From the NCBI GenBank assembly GCA_041398245.1, contig JAWKVC010000001.1, positions 124,001 to 188,000 on the forward strand: 64,000 bases of DNA, given 5' to 3'. Numbering within the stretch: the stretch's first letter is position 1; every line of letters starts with the position of its first letter. Under the pieces are notes generated by a model that searched no databases, was not told the origin of the DNA, and was given only the letters and a program-made list of their open reading frames with translations. The DNA comes from UBA7672 sp041398245 (GTDB lineage: Bacteria; Pseudomonadota; Alphaproteobacteria; Caulobacterales; Hyphomonadaceae). Positions 51,898 to 61,013 of the stretch are shown piece after piece. Both the position numbers and the translations under genes were made by a program.

Positions 51898-53738
51898 TCT
51901 TCGGCGATGACTTCAGCCGCCTCCGGATTAAGGGCCGCGCCTTCCTTGCGGGGAACGACCAGCGGCGCCGGTTGCGTTGTCGCGATATTGCCGCGCATCA
52001 ACGTCATGCCCGCTCTCAGGCCGCCCGCAATCTGCATTTCCAGCCGCTGCTCGTCGCGGCGGCGGACCTCCTGGATCAGTTCATCCGCCTCTTCTTCCTC
52101 CACTCCCAGATCGACAAGCACGTGACGACCGAAGACCAGCGCTGACTCGAGCGTTTCGCGAAGCTGATAGTCGACGCCGGCGTTGATGAGACGGAGCGCG
52201 TGGCCGCGATCGAAGGCGCGCACGAACAGTTTTGCGTGCGGAAACTCGCCCTTGCACAACTCCACGATCCGGTCCGCCGCCTCCTGTTTGTCGACACAGA
52301 CAAGAATGGCCTCAGCCGTATGGGCGCCAGACGCATGAAGCACATCGAGGCGCGTGCCGTCGCCATAGTAGACCTTGAAGCCGAACTGCCCGGCAGCACG
52401 GATCATCTCGACATCAATCTCGATGATCGAAACATCGATCCCCTTGGCCAATAACGGCTGCGACACGACCTGCGCAAAACGGCCAAAGCCGATGAAGAGA
52501 ACGCGGCCATGCAGATCGGCGGCTTCCTCGATGCCGTCCAAGGATTCCTTTTCTTTCGGTAGAAACCGCTGACCGACGATGACAACCAGTGGGGTCAGCG
52601 CCATCGACAGGATAACCACGGCTGTCATGCCCGACGCGGTTTCGGCATCCATCACACCGGCGGCGAGCGCGCCGGCGTAGAGCACGAACGCAAACTCCCC
52701 TCCCTGCGCAATCAGCATGGCCCGATCCAGCGCTTCGCGGTGTCGGGCCCGGAACAGACGGGCCACGACGTAAATGCCCGTGCTCTTGACTACCATGAAA
52801 GCCAGCACGCCGCTGACGATTATTTCCCAGTTCGAGACAACCAGGTTGAGATCGAGCGACATGCCGACGCCGAGAAAGAACAGCCCCAACAGAATGCCGC
52901 GGAAAGGCTCCACGTCCGCTTCGAGCTGGTGGCGGAAGGTCGACTCCGACAGCAGCACGCCAGCGAGGAAGGCGCCCATCGCCATGGAAAGACCGCCAAG
53001 CTGCATCAGAAGCGCCGCGCCAAGCACGACCATCAGGGCTGCCGCCGTCATCACCTCGCGCGCGCCGCTGCGGGCGAGGATGCCAAACATCGGGTTCATC
53101 AGCCATTTGCCGGCGACGAAAACGAGGAGCACGGCGCCAGCGGCGATCCCGACCGTCTGCCACCACGGCGTGGCGTCGTGGCCGGCTTCGTGCGCGCCGG
53201 GCATCAGGCTGGCGACAACCGGCACCATCGCCAGCAAGGGAATGATCATCAGGTCTTCGAACAGAAGAACCGCGACGGCCCGCTGCCCACCGGGAGCCGC
53301 AACCTCGCCGCGATCTTCCAGCATCTTCATGATGACGGCGGTAGACGACAGGACGAAACCAAACGCGCCGATCAATGCGGCGGCGGGCGGCAGGTTGAAC
53401 GCGATGCCGACGCCGGTCAGCAGCAAGCCGCATGTGAAGACCTGCACGGCGCCAAGCCCGAAGATATCGCGCCGCATCGCCCAGAGCTTGGCCGGCCGCA
53501 TTTCGAGACCGATCAGAAAGAGGAACATCACCACGCCGAGGTCAGCGACGTGAAGCACTGCCTGCGGGTCGCCGATCAGTTTGAGCGCATGCGGCCCGAC
53601 CACAACGCCAGCAGCGAGATATCCTAGCACGGCGCCAAGGCCGAGCAGCCGGAAGATGGGAACGGCAAGAACGCCGGCCGCGAGAAGGGCGACGGCGAGG
53701 CCAAGATCTGGCCCGGCATGCACGGCGCCGTGTTCCAT
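51894..53738 (-). CDS. Kef-type K+/H+ antiporter with RCK domain
   Basis: A 614-residue monovalent cation:proton antiporter-2 protein. Twelve or so helices (about 10-390) include LGAVLGYLAAGVVVGPHAL, GFVLSSTAVIMKML and GAFLAGVLLSESTFRHQLEADVEPFRGILLGLFFLGVGMSLDL. The cytosolic RCK-N domain follows (GRVLFIGFGRFAQVV, residues about 410-530), and then a charged C-terminal tail. It exports K+ to protect against electrophiles or to adjust pH. Specific KefB or KefC identity is not assigned. It is a stand-alone gene. Confidence 0.9.
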   Translation of the reverse strand: MEHGAVHAGPDLGLAVALLAAGVLAVPIFRLLGLGAVLGYLAAGVVVGPHALKLIGDPQAVLHVADLGVVMFLFLIGLEMRPAKLWAMRRDIFGLGAVQVFTCGLLLTGVGIAFNLPPAAALIGAFGFVLSSTAVIMKMLEDRGEVAAPGGQRAVAVLLFEDLMIIPLLAMVPVVASLMPGAHEAGHDATPWWQTVGIAAGAVLLVFVAGKWLMNPMFGILARSGAREVMTAAALMVVLGAALLMQLGGLSMAMGAFLAGVLLSESTFRHQLEADVEPFRGILLGLFFLGVGMSLDLNLVVSNWEIIVSGVLAFMVVKSTGIYVVARLFRARHREALDRAMLIAQGGEFAFVLYAGALAAGVMDAETASGMTAVVILSMALTPLVVIVGQRFLPKEKESLDGIEEAADLHGRVLFIGFGRFAQVVSQPLLAKGIDVSIIEIDVEMIRAAGQFGFKVYYGDGTRLDVLHASGAHTAEAILVCVDKQEAADRIVELCKGEFPHAKLFVRAFDRGHALRLINAGVDYQLRETLESALVFGRHVLVDLGVEEEEADELIQEVRRRDEQRLEMQIAGGLRAGMTLMRGNIATTQPAPLVVPRKEGAALNPEAAEVIAED

Positions 53739-53830
53739 GAAAGCTCCAGCCTCAGCGTTTCAGAATCCGTACGCGATAAGCGCAGATTCCCGCAAGGAGC
53801 GGCGGTCCGGTTTGGTCGCGTGACGGTCGC

Positions 53831-54172
53831 CTAACGAAGGCGCTTCTCGAATTCCGGAAAACTGTCGTCCGTTATGGCGGAAATCTGCCCTTCCATCCGC
53901 CGGAAGAGATCCAGGACCTCGCGGCCCATGCTGGTCAAAACAGCGCCGCCACCCTTGCGGCCGCCCGTGCTGGCTTCAACCAGCGGCTTGCGAAACGCAG
54001 CATTCATGGCGTCCACGAGCTGCCACGCCCGGGAATAGCTCATCTCCATCGCCTTGGCCGCCTTGGAGATTGACCCTTCGGCCGCAATCCGCTCGAGCAG
54101 TTCAGCCTTACCCGGCCCAAAGGCGCGCTCGCCTTTCGCGATGATGCGCGCGGTGACGCGAATGGATGCCAT
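53831..54172 (-). CDS. ModE-type winged-helix regulator (DNA-binding domain only)
   Basis: A 113-residue protein consisting of the ModE/LysR-like winged helix: FGPGKAELLERIAAEGSISKAAKAMEMSYSRAWQLVDAMNAAF and the wing TGGRKGGGAVLTSMGREVLDLF. It lacks the C-terminal molybdate-binding MOP domains of full ModE. Single-domain homologues are common in alphaproteobacteria; whether they sense molybdate is unclear, and no mod transport or molybdopterin gene is in the window. ATG 54172 fits the family start. Confidence 0.85.
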   Translation of the reverse strand: MASIRVTARIIAKGERAFGPGKAELLERIAAEGSISKAAKAMEMSYSRAWQLVDAMNAAFRKPLVEASTGGRKGGGAVLTSMGREVLDLFRRMEGQISAITDDSFPEFEKRLR

Positions 54173-54235
54173 CCCGGAATCTCCCTGACGGCGCATCGAA
54201 GCAGACCGCCATATCAAAGCGCAAGGGCGAAGGCG

Positions 54236-55072
54236 CTAGCCGCCGACCGGACGGAAGGGGCGGACATGCGACAGGGAGGGAATCTTGCCCCGCGCTTCAT
54301 CGACTTGCGCGAGATCCAGCGTCGCCATGATCACGCCCGGATCAACGCCGCCTTCCGCGAGTATTTTGCCCCACGGATCGATGATCAGGGAATGACCATA
54401 CGTCTCCCGGCCATCTTCATGGCGGCCACCCTGCGCGGGAGCAATGACGAAGCATCCGGTTTCGATGGCCCGCGAACGCAACAGGATATGCCAGTGCGCC
54501 TCACCGGTGATCCGCGTGAAGGCCGCCGGGACAGCGACGATACGAGCGCCGGCGACTGCAAGCTGGCGATAGAGTTCCGGGAAGCGGACATCGTAGCAGA
54601 CGGTCATGCCGAGAAGCGCACCGGGGAGCGGGGCGACGACGGCCGCGCCGCCCGGGGCATAGCTGTCGGATTCGCGATAGATGTTGCCAGCGTTCAGCTG
54701 CACGTCGAACATGTGGATCTTGTCGTAGCGGGCGATCACCTGCCCGTCCGGGCCGATCAGGAAACTGCGGTTGGCGCACTTTCCTTCGCCTGCACGGATG
54801 GCGATTGAGCCGATCAGCAGGGTGACGCCGAGTTCCTTCGCGAGCTTGCGGAAAGCGGCAAGGCCGGGATCGGCCTCCTCGGTTGTGGATTTCTCCCAGG
54901 CGGCCCCCGGTTTCCTGTCCAGCAGGGTCGTCATTTCCGGCGTAGCGATCAATTGCGCGCCCTGTCCGGCCGCCTGGCGGATGAGCGCGCTAGCCGAAGC
55001 GATGTTCGCGGCCACGTCTGTTCCGGACCGCATCTGGACGCAGGCAACCTTGATCTGGGACATGGGAGCCAT
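54236..55072 (-). CDS. Carbon-nitrogen hydrolase (Nit1/omega-amidase type)
   Basis: A 278-residue nitrilase-superfamily amidase. The catalytic triad is visible as Glu in LIATPEMTTLL, Lys in ARYDKIHMFDV and Cys in MTVCYDVRFPELYR. The sequence HWHILLRSRAIETGCFVIAPAQGG(R) is typical of the NIT1 branch, which hydrolyses deaminated glutathione or 2-oxo-acid amides. ATG 55072 or 55063 (MSQIKVACVQM) are both possible. It ends 64 bases before the ModE gene on the same strand. Confidence 0.92.
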   Translation of the reverse strand: MAPMSQIKVACVQMRSGTDVAANIASASALIRQAAGQGAQLIATPEMTTLLDRKPGAAWEKSTTEEADPGLAAFRKLAKELGVTLLIGSIAIRAGEGKCANRSFLIGPDGQVIARYDKIHMFDVQLNAGNIYRESDSYAPGGAAVVAPLPGALLGMTVCYDVRFPELYRQLAVAGARIVAVPAAFTRITGEAHWHILLRSRAIETGCFVIAPAQGGRHEDGRETYGHSLIIDPWGKILAEGGVDPGVIMATLDLAQVDEARGKIPSLSHVRPFRPVGG

Positions 55073-55315
55073 CCCTGAGCCGGCATTCGTGCGGCGCGTA
55101 TACCACCCTTAAACCACGGCAAGGCCATACGTCGCCTGCTTTTCCCGGAAACGCAGGCCAGTTGTGGTTAATCCGGCCAGTTCGCCCATCAGGCGGCGCC
55201 GGGGTGACAGCCTCCCCTGCTGGTACGCAGATTGCTGCTGGGGAGGCAGAGATACGCCCGTCACGGCTTCCCGGAAGGCCGGCGGCGGACTCCAGTAACC
55301 GCGGAACCGGTTGAC

Positions 55316-56641
55316 ATGCGCATACCGCCGGCAGGCGTTTCCCTTGATGCGGCAGGCATGCCGCCAGCCCCGGCTCCGATGGCCAGGAACCCGTCGCTAT
55401 TGCGCCATATGCGCTGGCTCGACGTGGTGATCTTCTTCGGCTGGGTGCTGTCGACGAGCATGCCGTTCGGCTGGGCCCAGCCATTCCGTTATCTGGCCGC
55501 GGCCTATTTCGTCGGCGCGATGGTCCTGTTCGCCCGACAAACGATGCCATCGGTGATGCGGGCCTGGCCGACGCTCGTTATTCCAAGGATGTGCGTCATT
55601 TCTGCGATTTGGGCGCCAGATTCCAGCGATGCGATCCGTAAGGGAATGCTGTTTGCCCTCACAGCGGTTGCCGCGATCTACACCGCGACGCGCCTCAGTG
55701 GCCGCCAGATCCTTGCCGTCTTTCTGGCCGCGGAGATCATCGCCGCCGCCATGACAATCATGAAACCAAGCATTATCGGCGGCGCGTGGACCGGCATCTT
55801 CGGCCAGAAAAACTTCCTGGCTGTGCACATGTTCATTCTTTACGTCAGCGCGCTGGTTATCGCGCTGGACAAGGGATCGAACCGCTGGATCCGGCTGATC
55901 GCCCTCGGCGCCGTTCCCGTCGGAATGTTCGTCATCCTGATGGCGAAATCAGCTACCACCACCCTGTTGCTGATCGGCGGCACTGCCGCACTACTCGGAC
56001 ACGCGTTCCTTTGGACGCCGGCGTCGCGCGTGCGGCACATGCGAACCCTGCTGTTACTGGTGATGTCGACGCTGGTGATTTGCATTGTGCTGTTGCTGTT
56101 CGGCCTGATGCAGTTCGACGCGGAAGGGAAGCTGCTTGAGGCCCTTGGCAAGGACTCGACACTGACGGGCCGGACCTACCTGTGGGGCCTGGCCGAACGC
56201 GTTATGGCGGAACACCCGTTGACGGGCGTGGGCGCTGAGGGATTCTGGCGCGCGGAGTATGGGGCGGCAAACTCCATTACCGAGTATTTCTTCTACGAGT
56301 CCTACGTCCACTTCTCGTTCCACAACTCCTACCTCGAGAACGGCGTGGCATTTGGGTACCCCGGTTACTGGTTCACAGTCTTTCTTGCTGGCTGGGCTAT
56401 TTTCAGCGCTTCGATGAACTGGATTCGCAACCAGACCCTTATCAATGCAGCCTTTCTCATTCTTGCCGTCATGGTCATCATCCGCTCGACCGCAGAGATC
56501 GACCTGGCCGTAGAATTTGCCGGAACAGCGGTGCTGTTGTTCATCGGCGCCATTCGTAGGGAAAAGCCCGCGCGAAGACCCTACGGTCGGACGCCTGCGC
56601 CACTGCTCAAGCCTCGCCCCATGGCGCCGCCTGCAACATGA
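55316..56641 (+). CDS. O-antigen ligase/Wzy-type polysaccharide polymerase membrane protein
   Basis: A 441-residue inner-membrane protein with about ten hydrophobic helices. The Wzy_C/WaaL region is recognised from SAIWAPDSSDAIRKG, FGQKNFLAVHMFILY, ALGKDSTLTGRTYLWGLAERVMAEHPLTGVGAEGFW, and HNSYLENGVAFGYPGYW, with the conserved periplasmic Arg and His. It would polymerise or ligate lipid-linked glycan repeats in the periplasm. ATG 55316 was chosen before RIPPAGVSL. Its stop overlaps the following GT2 start (ATGA). Part of a small polysaccharide locus. Confidence 0.87.
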   Translation: MRIPPAGVSLDAAGMPPAPAPMARNPSLLRHMRWLDVVIFFGWVLSTSMPFGWAQPFRYLAAAYFVGAMVLFARQTMPSVMRAWPTLVIPRMCVISAIWAPDSSDAIRKGMLFALTAVAAIYTATRLSGRQILAVFLAAEIIAAAMTIMKPSIIGGAWTGIFGQKNFLAVHMFILYVSALVIALDKGSNRWIRLIALGAVPVGMFVILMAKSATTTLLLIGGTAALLGHAFLWTPASRVRHMRTLLLLVMSTLVICIVLLLFGLMQFDAEGKLLEALGKDSTLTGRTYLWGLAERVMAEHPLTGVGAEGFWRAEYGAANSITEYFFYESYVHFSFHNSYLENGVAFGYPGYWFTVFLAGWAIFSASMNWIRNQTLINAAFLILAVMVIIRSTAEIDLAVEFAGTAVLLFIGAIRREKPARRPYGRTPAPLLKPRPMAPPAT

Positions 56642-57600
56642 GCGCGCCGGACGTCAGCGTTATCGTTGCGGCCTGGAAGGCGGAGTCCTCTCTCAAGCGC
56701 GCTGTGACATCTGCGCTTGCTTCAACCGGCGTCACCGTTGAAGTGATCATCATCGACGACGCCTCGCCGGATGGCACATTCGCGCTGGCGCGCCAGCTTG
56801 CAGTCGCCGATCCGCGCGTTGTGGCTGAGCGCCTTCCTGAAAATGGCGGCCCCTCGGTGGCGCGAAACCGAGCAATCGCACTCGCAAAGGGGCGCTATGT
56901 CGCCATTCTCGACGCAGACGATGCGATGACGGAAGAGCGGCTTGCGACGATGCTGAGGCATGCCGAAGCTAGCTGCGCTGATATCGTGGTCGATAACATG
57001 ATCCCCGTCGATGACTCGGGCGCGCGGATCGGATCAGCGAATTTTCTTATATCCGATACATTCGCTGACGACTGCCGCATCGATCTTCCGACATGGATCG
57101 CCTTCAACGAGCCCATGAAACAGGGCGACTGCATCGGCTATCTGAAGCCGCTGATCAGGCGCGACAGCCTGCCGGCCAATGGACGCGCCTACGATCCCGC
57201 GTTGCGCAACAGCGAGGACTATTACCTCGTTGCTGACCTGCTCGCCGCCGGAAGGAAAATGCAGTTCGTTGCCGAACCCGGCTATCTCTATACCCGCTCA
57301 AGCGGTTCGACCTCGCACCGGCTAAAGCCGGAATACACCGCTGCCTGGCTCTACGCGGAGAAGCGGTTCATGGCGGCGCATGACGCCCACCTGTCTATGC
57401 GGGATCGCAAGTGCGCGAAGCGTCGCGAGCGGGCGCTGCGCAACGTCCACCAGTTCGTAACAGCGACTGAAGCCGTAAAGGCCCGGAAGCTCGGCAACGC
57501 CTTCAGCGTTATTGCATCCGATCTTCAAGGTGCGGTCTACACGCTCGGCGTCTTTGCCCGGATCGCGCTGGGCAAGGTGTTGCGGCGAAAACTGGTCTAG
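56638..57600 (+). CDS. Family 2 glycosyltransferase
   Basis: A 320-residue cytoplasmic GT-A enzyme. It starts MSAPDVSVIVAAWKAESSLKRAVTSAL and has VEVIIIDDASPDGTFALA, NGGPSVARNRAIALAKGRYVAILDADDAMTEERL with the DxD motif (DADD), and NSEDYYLVADLLAAG as the second acidic motif. It would transfer a nucleotide sugar to a growing repeat unit. Its start is coupled to the polymerase by a four-base overlap and it converges on a GH16 gene with another four-base overlap. Confidence 0.9.
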   Translation: MSAPDVSVIVAAWKAESSLKRAVTSALASTGVTVEVIIIDDASPDGTFALARQLAVADPRVVAERLPENGGPSVARNRAIALAKGRYVAILDADDAMTEERLATMLRHAEASCADIVVDNMIPVDDSGARIGSANFLISDTFADDCRIDLPTWIAFNEPMKQGDCIGYLKPLIRRDSLPANGRAYDPALRNSEDYYLVADLLAAGRKMQFVAEPGYLYTRSSGSTSHRLKPEYTAAWLYAEKRFMAAHDAHLSMRDRKCAKRRERALRNVHQFVTATEAVKARKLGNAFSVIASDLQGAVYTLGVFARIALGKVLRRKLV

Positions 57601-58481
57601 CGTTCAGCCGGAGGCCGCGGCGTTACGGCGTAGCCATCGCCGCACTGGCGGCCAGCCTGGTTCATCGGCACATGCGACATGCAACGGTAGACAGCGTGGG
57701 CGCTGTCTGCGCCGGGCGCACCCACCCATTCAAGCGCCTGCCTGTTGGCCGCCCAGATGTTCGCCAAAACCCTGGCAGTGGCCCTAGGAATTCCCCCTTC
57801 AGCGGTGTCAGCATCCACTCTGCGAATCTCGACGCCGTCGACGAACCAGGAAATACCGTCGGGCAGCCATTCGAACGCGTAAAGATGGAATCCCTGCGAA
57901 GCGTCAAACCAGAGTTCGATGTCCTTCGCGTCGGACTCGCCATCCCAGAAATAGTTCGTGTGCACCTCCCGTGGCGTATTGCCGACAAACTCGAAATCGA
58001 TCTCCGAATGGGGATCCCCTAGAAAGTCGTCGGTATGCGTAAAGAAGGATGAGACAATGCCGGGCGCAGCGGCCGACTTCATGATCACTTCGTAGCGTCC
58101 ATAGCCGTAGAAGCCGTAGTGCTGAAATTCGGCGCTGATGTAGGGCGTCCTGCCGGTCAGGTTGCGCGTGACGCTCAGCGTCATGCCGAGATCATTGAAG
58201 CTGACGTTCTTCTCGCTGAAGGTCGCTTCCAGCCAGCCAGCATCCATGTACCAGTCCGAAAGGGTCTGCGTTTCTTCGTCCCGGCCCCGGGTCAAGTCGA
58301 TGAAGAAGGCATCGCCGGCCGGTCGGCCGCCGATCGCGTCAGGCTGTTGTTCAGGGGCCAGCTGCGCGAATGCAGCGCTTTCCAGTAGCCCAGCCGACAT
58401 GGAGCCCCCGGGCGAGGCGACGCAGCCCGACAGCATCAGGAAGCTAACGCAGACTCGTCTTGTCCATGACGATGACATCAA
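57597..58481 (-). CDS. Secreted family 16 glycosyl hydrolase
   Basis: A 294-residue lipoprotein-like enzyme: signal with a LSGC lipobox at residues 17-20, then a beta-jelly-roll. The catalytic motif is HSEIDFEFVG (GH16 ExDxE) and the sequence GFYGYGRYEVIMKSA, HLYAFEWLPDGISWFVDGVE and LANIWAANRQALEWVG fits the ExoK/lichenase-like branch. It would cleave beta-1,3- or 1,4-linked glycan, probably the product of the adjacent polymerase and glycosyltransferase genes, to set chain length. Confidence 0.9.
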   Translation of the reverse strand: MMSSSWTRRVCVSFLMLSGCVASPGGSMSAGLLESAAFAQLAPEQQPDAIGGRPAGDAFFIDLTRGRDEETQTLSDWYMDAGWLEATFSEKNVSFNDLGMTLSVTRNLTGRTPYISAEFQHYGFYGYGRYEVIMKSAAAPGIVSSFFTHTDDFLGDPHSEIDFEFVGNTPREVHTNYFWDGESDAKDIELWFDASQGFHLYAFEWLPDGISWFVDGVEIRRVDADTAEGGIPRATARVLANIWAANRQALEWVGAPGADSAHAVYRCMSHVPMNQAGRQCGDGYAVTPRPPAER

Positions 58482-58659
58482 TCCGCGGCCCCGGCGCCCA
58501 TCACGACAAGATGAATGCGAAGGGCACCACTGTTCAACAGGTTACATCTTGTGAGCGAACGCAGCACAACCGATGGATTGCGGAGCAGGCAGCGCGCGAT
58601 AAACCATTCGCTGCAAAGGGACTCGCACCAGAACCGGGCCCGCGCGGGAGGAGAGCATC

Positions 58660-61011
58660 ATGATTAACCGCACCCTCGCGGGCGCTGCAGGGCTATGCGC
58701 AGTCACGCTGCTGGCTTTTGCGTGCGCCATACCCGGAGATCCCCCGGCTGCCACGCAGTCGGTGCATGTGGGTTCGGCCGCAGCGCCTTACGACCCGTCG
58801 GAATGGATCTACTGGGGCGGCGACCCGGGGCAGACGCGCTATGCGCCCCTCGACCAGATCAATTCCCAGAATGTGAGCCGTCTGAAAATCGCCTGGCGCT
58901 GGAGCGCCGACACCTCTGGCGATCCGTCCTCCGGCAACTACAAGTCCACACCGTTGCTGGATGATGGCGTCCTCTACATGCCGTGGGTCAATCACGGTAT
59001 GGCGGCTATCGACGCCGGCACAGGCAAGACGCTGTGGACGTTCGAACCACAGCCCGTGGACATTGGCGGGCGAGGCGCATCGCTGGCGCCGCGGTCGCTG
59101 GCCTACTGGACCGACGGAACCGACAAGCGGCTCTTCCACAATTCGGCGGACGGACGGCTGATCGCGGTCGATGCGCGGACCGGCAAACCCGCCGCCGGAT
59201 TCGGACGCAATGGCTGGATCGATCTCCGCAAGGGCGTGATCGAGGGCACGCAGGTGACCGATGTGAGTTCGGTCTCGCCTGCCCTTGTGGTTGGCGACGT
59301 TATTGTTGCGCAGGTCATCGTGGCTGGCGGGCGGAACAAGGAAAGCGCGCCAGGATATGTCCGGGGCTTTGACGTCCGGACGGGCAAGGAGCTCTGGAAG
59401 TTCGACCCGATCGCGAAGCCGGGCCACACCGGAGCGGACAGCTGGAAGGAAGGCAGCAATCTCTACACGGGCGCTGCGGGCGCGTGGTCGATGATGAGCG
59501 CCGATCCTGAGTTGAGTTATGTCTACATCCCACACGAAACGCCGACCAACGAGTTCTATGGCGGCCAACGCCCCGGCGACGGCCTGTTCGGTGAGAGCAT
59601 TGTCTGCCTGAACGCCGCGACCGGCGAACTGGTCTGGTACTACCAGATCGTCCACCACGGCCTGTGGGACTACGATCTGCCGGCCGCGCCGATCCTTCAC
59701 GACATCCACAAGGACGGGAAGACCATCAAGGCCGTGACCGTGCTGACCAAGCAGGGCCTGACCTTCGTGTTCGACCGCGTGACCGGTGAACCCGTGTGGC
59801 CCATCGAGGAGCGTCAGGTTCCAAAATCGCTAATCCCGGGCGAGCGCGCATCGCCGACGCAGCCCTTCCCGACCCTGCCGGAACCCTTTCTGCGCCTTGG
59901 CTATTCCGACGACGACCTGATCGATTTCACGCCGGAACTGCGCGCCGAGGGCAAGGCGCTGGCCGATCAGTACACCAAGGGCGACCTCTACACGGCGCCG
60001 ACCGAGATCACACCCACCAACAAGGGGACATGGCTGTTTCCCGGAACGGGCGGCGGGCCCAACTGGAACGGCGCCGCATTCGATCCCGACACGGATATGC
60101 TCTACACGCCGATGCGCCTCAAACCGCAATTCGCCGGCTTGCGCAAAGGCGATCCTGCAACAACAAACATGCACTATTACGGTGGTGGCGGCGGCGCGCC
60201 GATCTCGGGGCCGCGCGGGCTGCCGATCATGAAGCCGCCCTACTCCATCGTCGTCGCCACGGACATGAGCACGGGCAAGCATCTCTGGCGCATCCCGATC
60301 GGCGGCGCTGACGACAGCGTGCGCAACCACCCCGACCTGCAGGGCCTCGGACTCGACTTCGACAGCATGGGCAAGTTCGACGTCCGGCCGAGCCCGTTGC
60401 TGACAAAGGAGCTCCTGTTCCTCGGCGAGTCTGGCAACATTGGCGGTGGATCCGGCGGCCCGATGTTCCGCGCGTATGACAAGCGCGACGGCAAGGTTGT
60501 CTTCGAGACCGAGATGCCGACGCTGGTGACCGGCGCACCGATGACCTACGTGCTCAATGGCCGGCAGTATGTCGTGGTGGCGGTCTCCAAGCGCGGCGAA
60601 CCAGCGGAACTCGTCGCCCTGACGCTTGATGGCGTCAGCGAGAATGGCCCGGCGCCGGCCGGCGGCGTGCCGCTCGCTGAAGCGCCGGCGTCAACACGGT
60701 TGGCCGCGCAGACCTTCACGGCGACGGCCGAGGAACTCGCGCTCGGTGAAACGAAGTTCGGACAGGTCTGTGCGATCTGTCATGGCGCGAAAGGCGTTGG
60801 CATGCCGGGTGGCAATGCGCCGCCGCTCACCAACCGGACCGACTACGAGAACATCGCCCGCGTGATCGCACAGGGCCAGGGCGAAATGCCGTCCATGGCG
60901 GCGGCGCTGAAGCCGGAGGAGATCGACGCGGTCGCCAAATACACGGTTCGCCAGCTGGGTCCCCAACCGCGAGCGCCGGGTCGCCAACCGCCACCGCAGG
61001 AGGGCGGCTAA
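58660..61011 (+). CDS. PQQ-dependent quinohaemoprotein dehydrogenase
   Basis: A 783-residue periplasmic dehydrogenase: signal/lipobox-like N-terminus (LLAFAC at 18-23), an eight-bladed PQQ propeller (WIYWGGDPGQTRYAPLDQINSQNVSRL; LLDDGVLYMPWVNHGMAAIDAGTGKTLWTF; and a series of GxxLW-type blade motifs such as GTGKTLW, ATGELVW and MSTGKHLW), and a C-terminal cytochrome c with CAICH (704-708) and a late Met. It oxidises alcohols or sugars and passes electrons to the respiratory chain. No pqq synthesis genes are in the window. Divergent from the GH16 gene. Confidence 0.92.
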   Translation: MINRTLAGAAGLCAVTLLAFACAIPGDPPAATQSVHVGSAAAPYDPSEWIYWGGDPGQTRYAPLDQINSQNVSRLKIAWRWSADTSGDPSSGNYKSTPLLDDGVLYMPWVNHGMAAIDAGTGKTLWTFEPQPVDIGGRGASLAPRSLAYWTDGTDKRLFHNSADGRLIAVDARTGKPAAGFGRNGWIDLRKGVIEGTQVTDVSSVSPALVVGDVIVAQVIVAGGRNKESAPGYVRGFDVRTGKELWKFDPIAKPGHTGADSWKEGSNLYTGAAGAWSMMSADPELSYVYIPHETPTNEFYGGQRPGDGLFGESIVCLNAATGELVWYYQIVHHGLWDYDLPAAPILHDIHKDGKTIKAVTVLTKQGLTFVFDRVTGEPVWPIEERQVPKSLIPGERASPTQPFPTLPEPFLRLGYSDDDLIDFTPELRAEGKALADQYTKGDLYTAPTEITPTNKGTWLFPGTGGGPNWNGAAFDPDTDMLYTPMRLKPQFAGLRKGDPATTNMHYYGGGGGAPISGPRGLPIMKPPYSIVVATDMSTGKHLWRIPIGGADDSVRNHPDLQGLGLDFDSMGKFDVRPSPLLTKELLFLGESGNIGGGSGGPMFRAYDKRDGKVVFETEMPTLVTGAPMTYVLNGRQYVVVAVSKRGEPAELVALTLDGVSENGPAPAGGVPLAEAPASTRLAAQTFTATAEELALGETKFGQVCAICHGAKGVGMPGGNAPPLTNRTDYENIARVIAQGQGEMPSMAAALKPEEIDAVAKYTVRQLGPQPRAPGRQPPPQEGG

Positions 61012-61013
61012 CC

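Noticed and set aside
55296..55320. GTAACC near the polysaccharide polymerase start, as a second SigF site
   Set aside because: Sixteen bases later the sequence is TGCG, not CGAA-like, and the gene has no link to metal stress.
58535..58565. Reverse-strand GTAACC upstream of the GH16 gene as a SigF site
   Set aside because: After 16 bases the sequence is CCTT, which does not match the -10 element.
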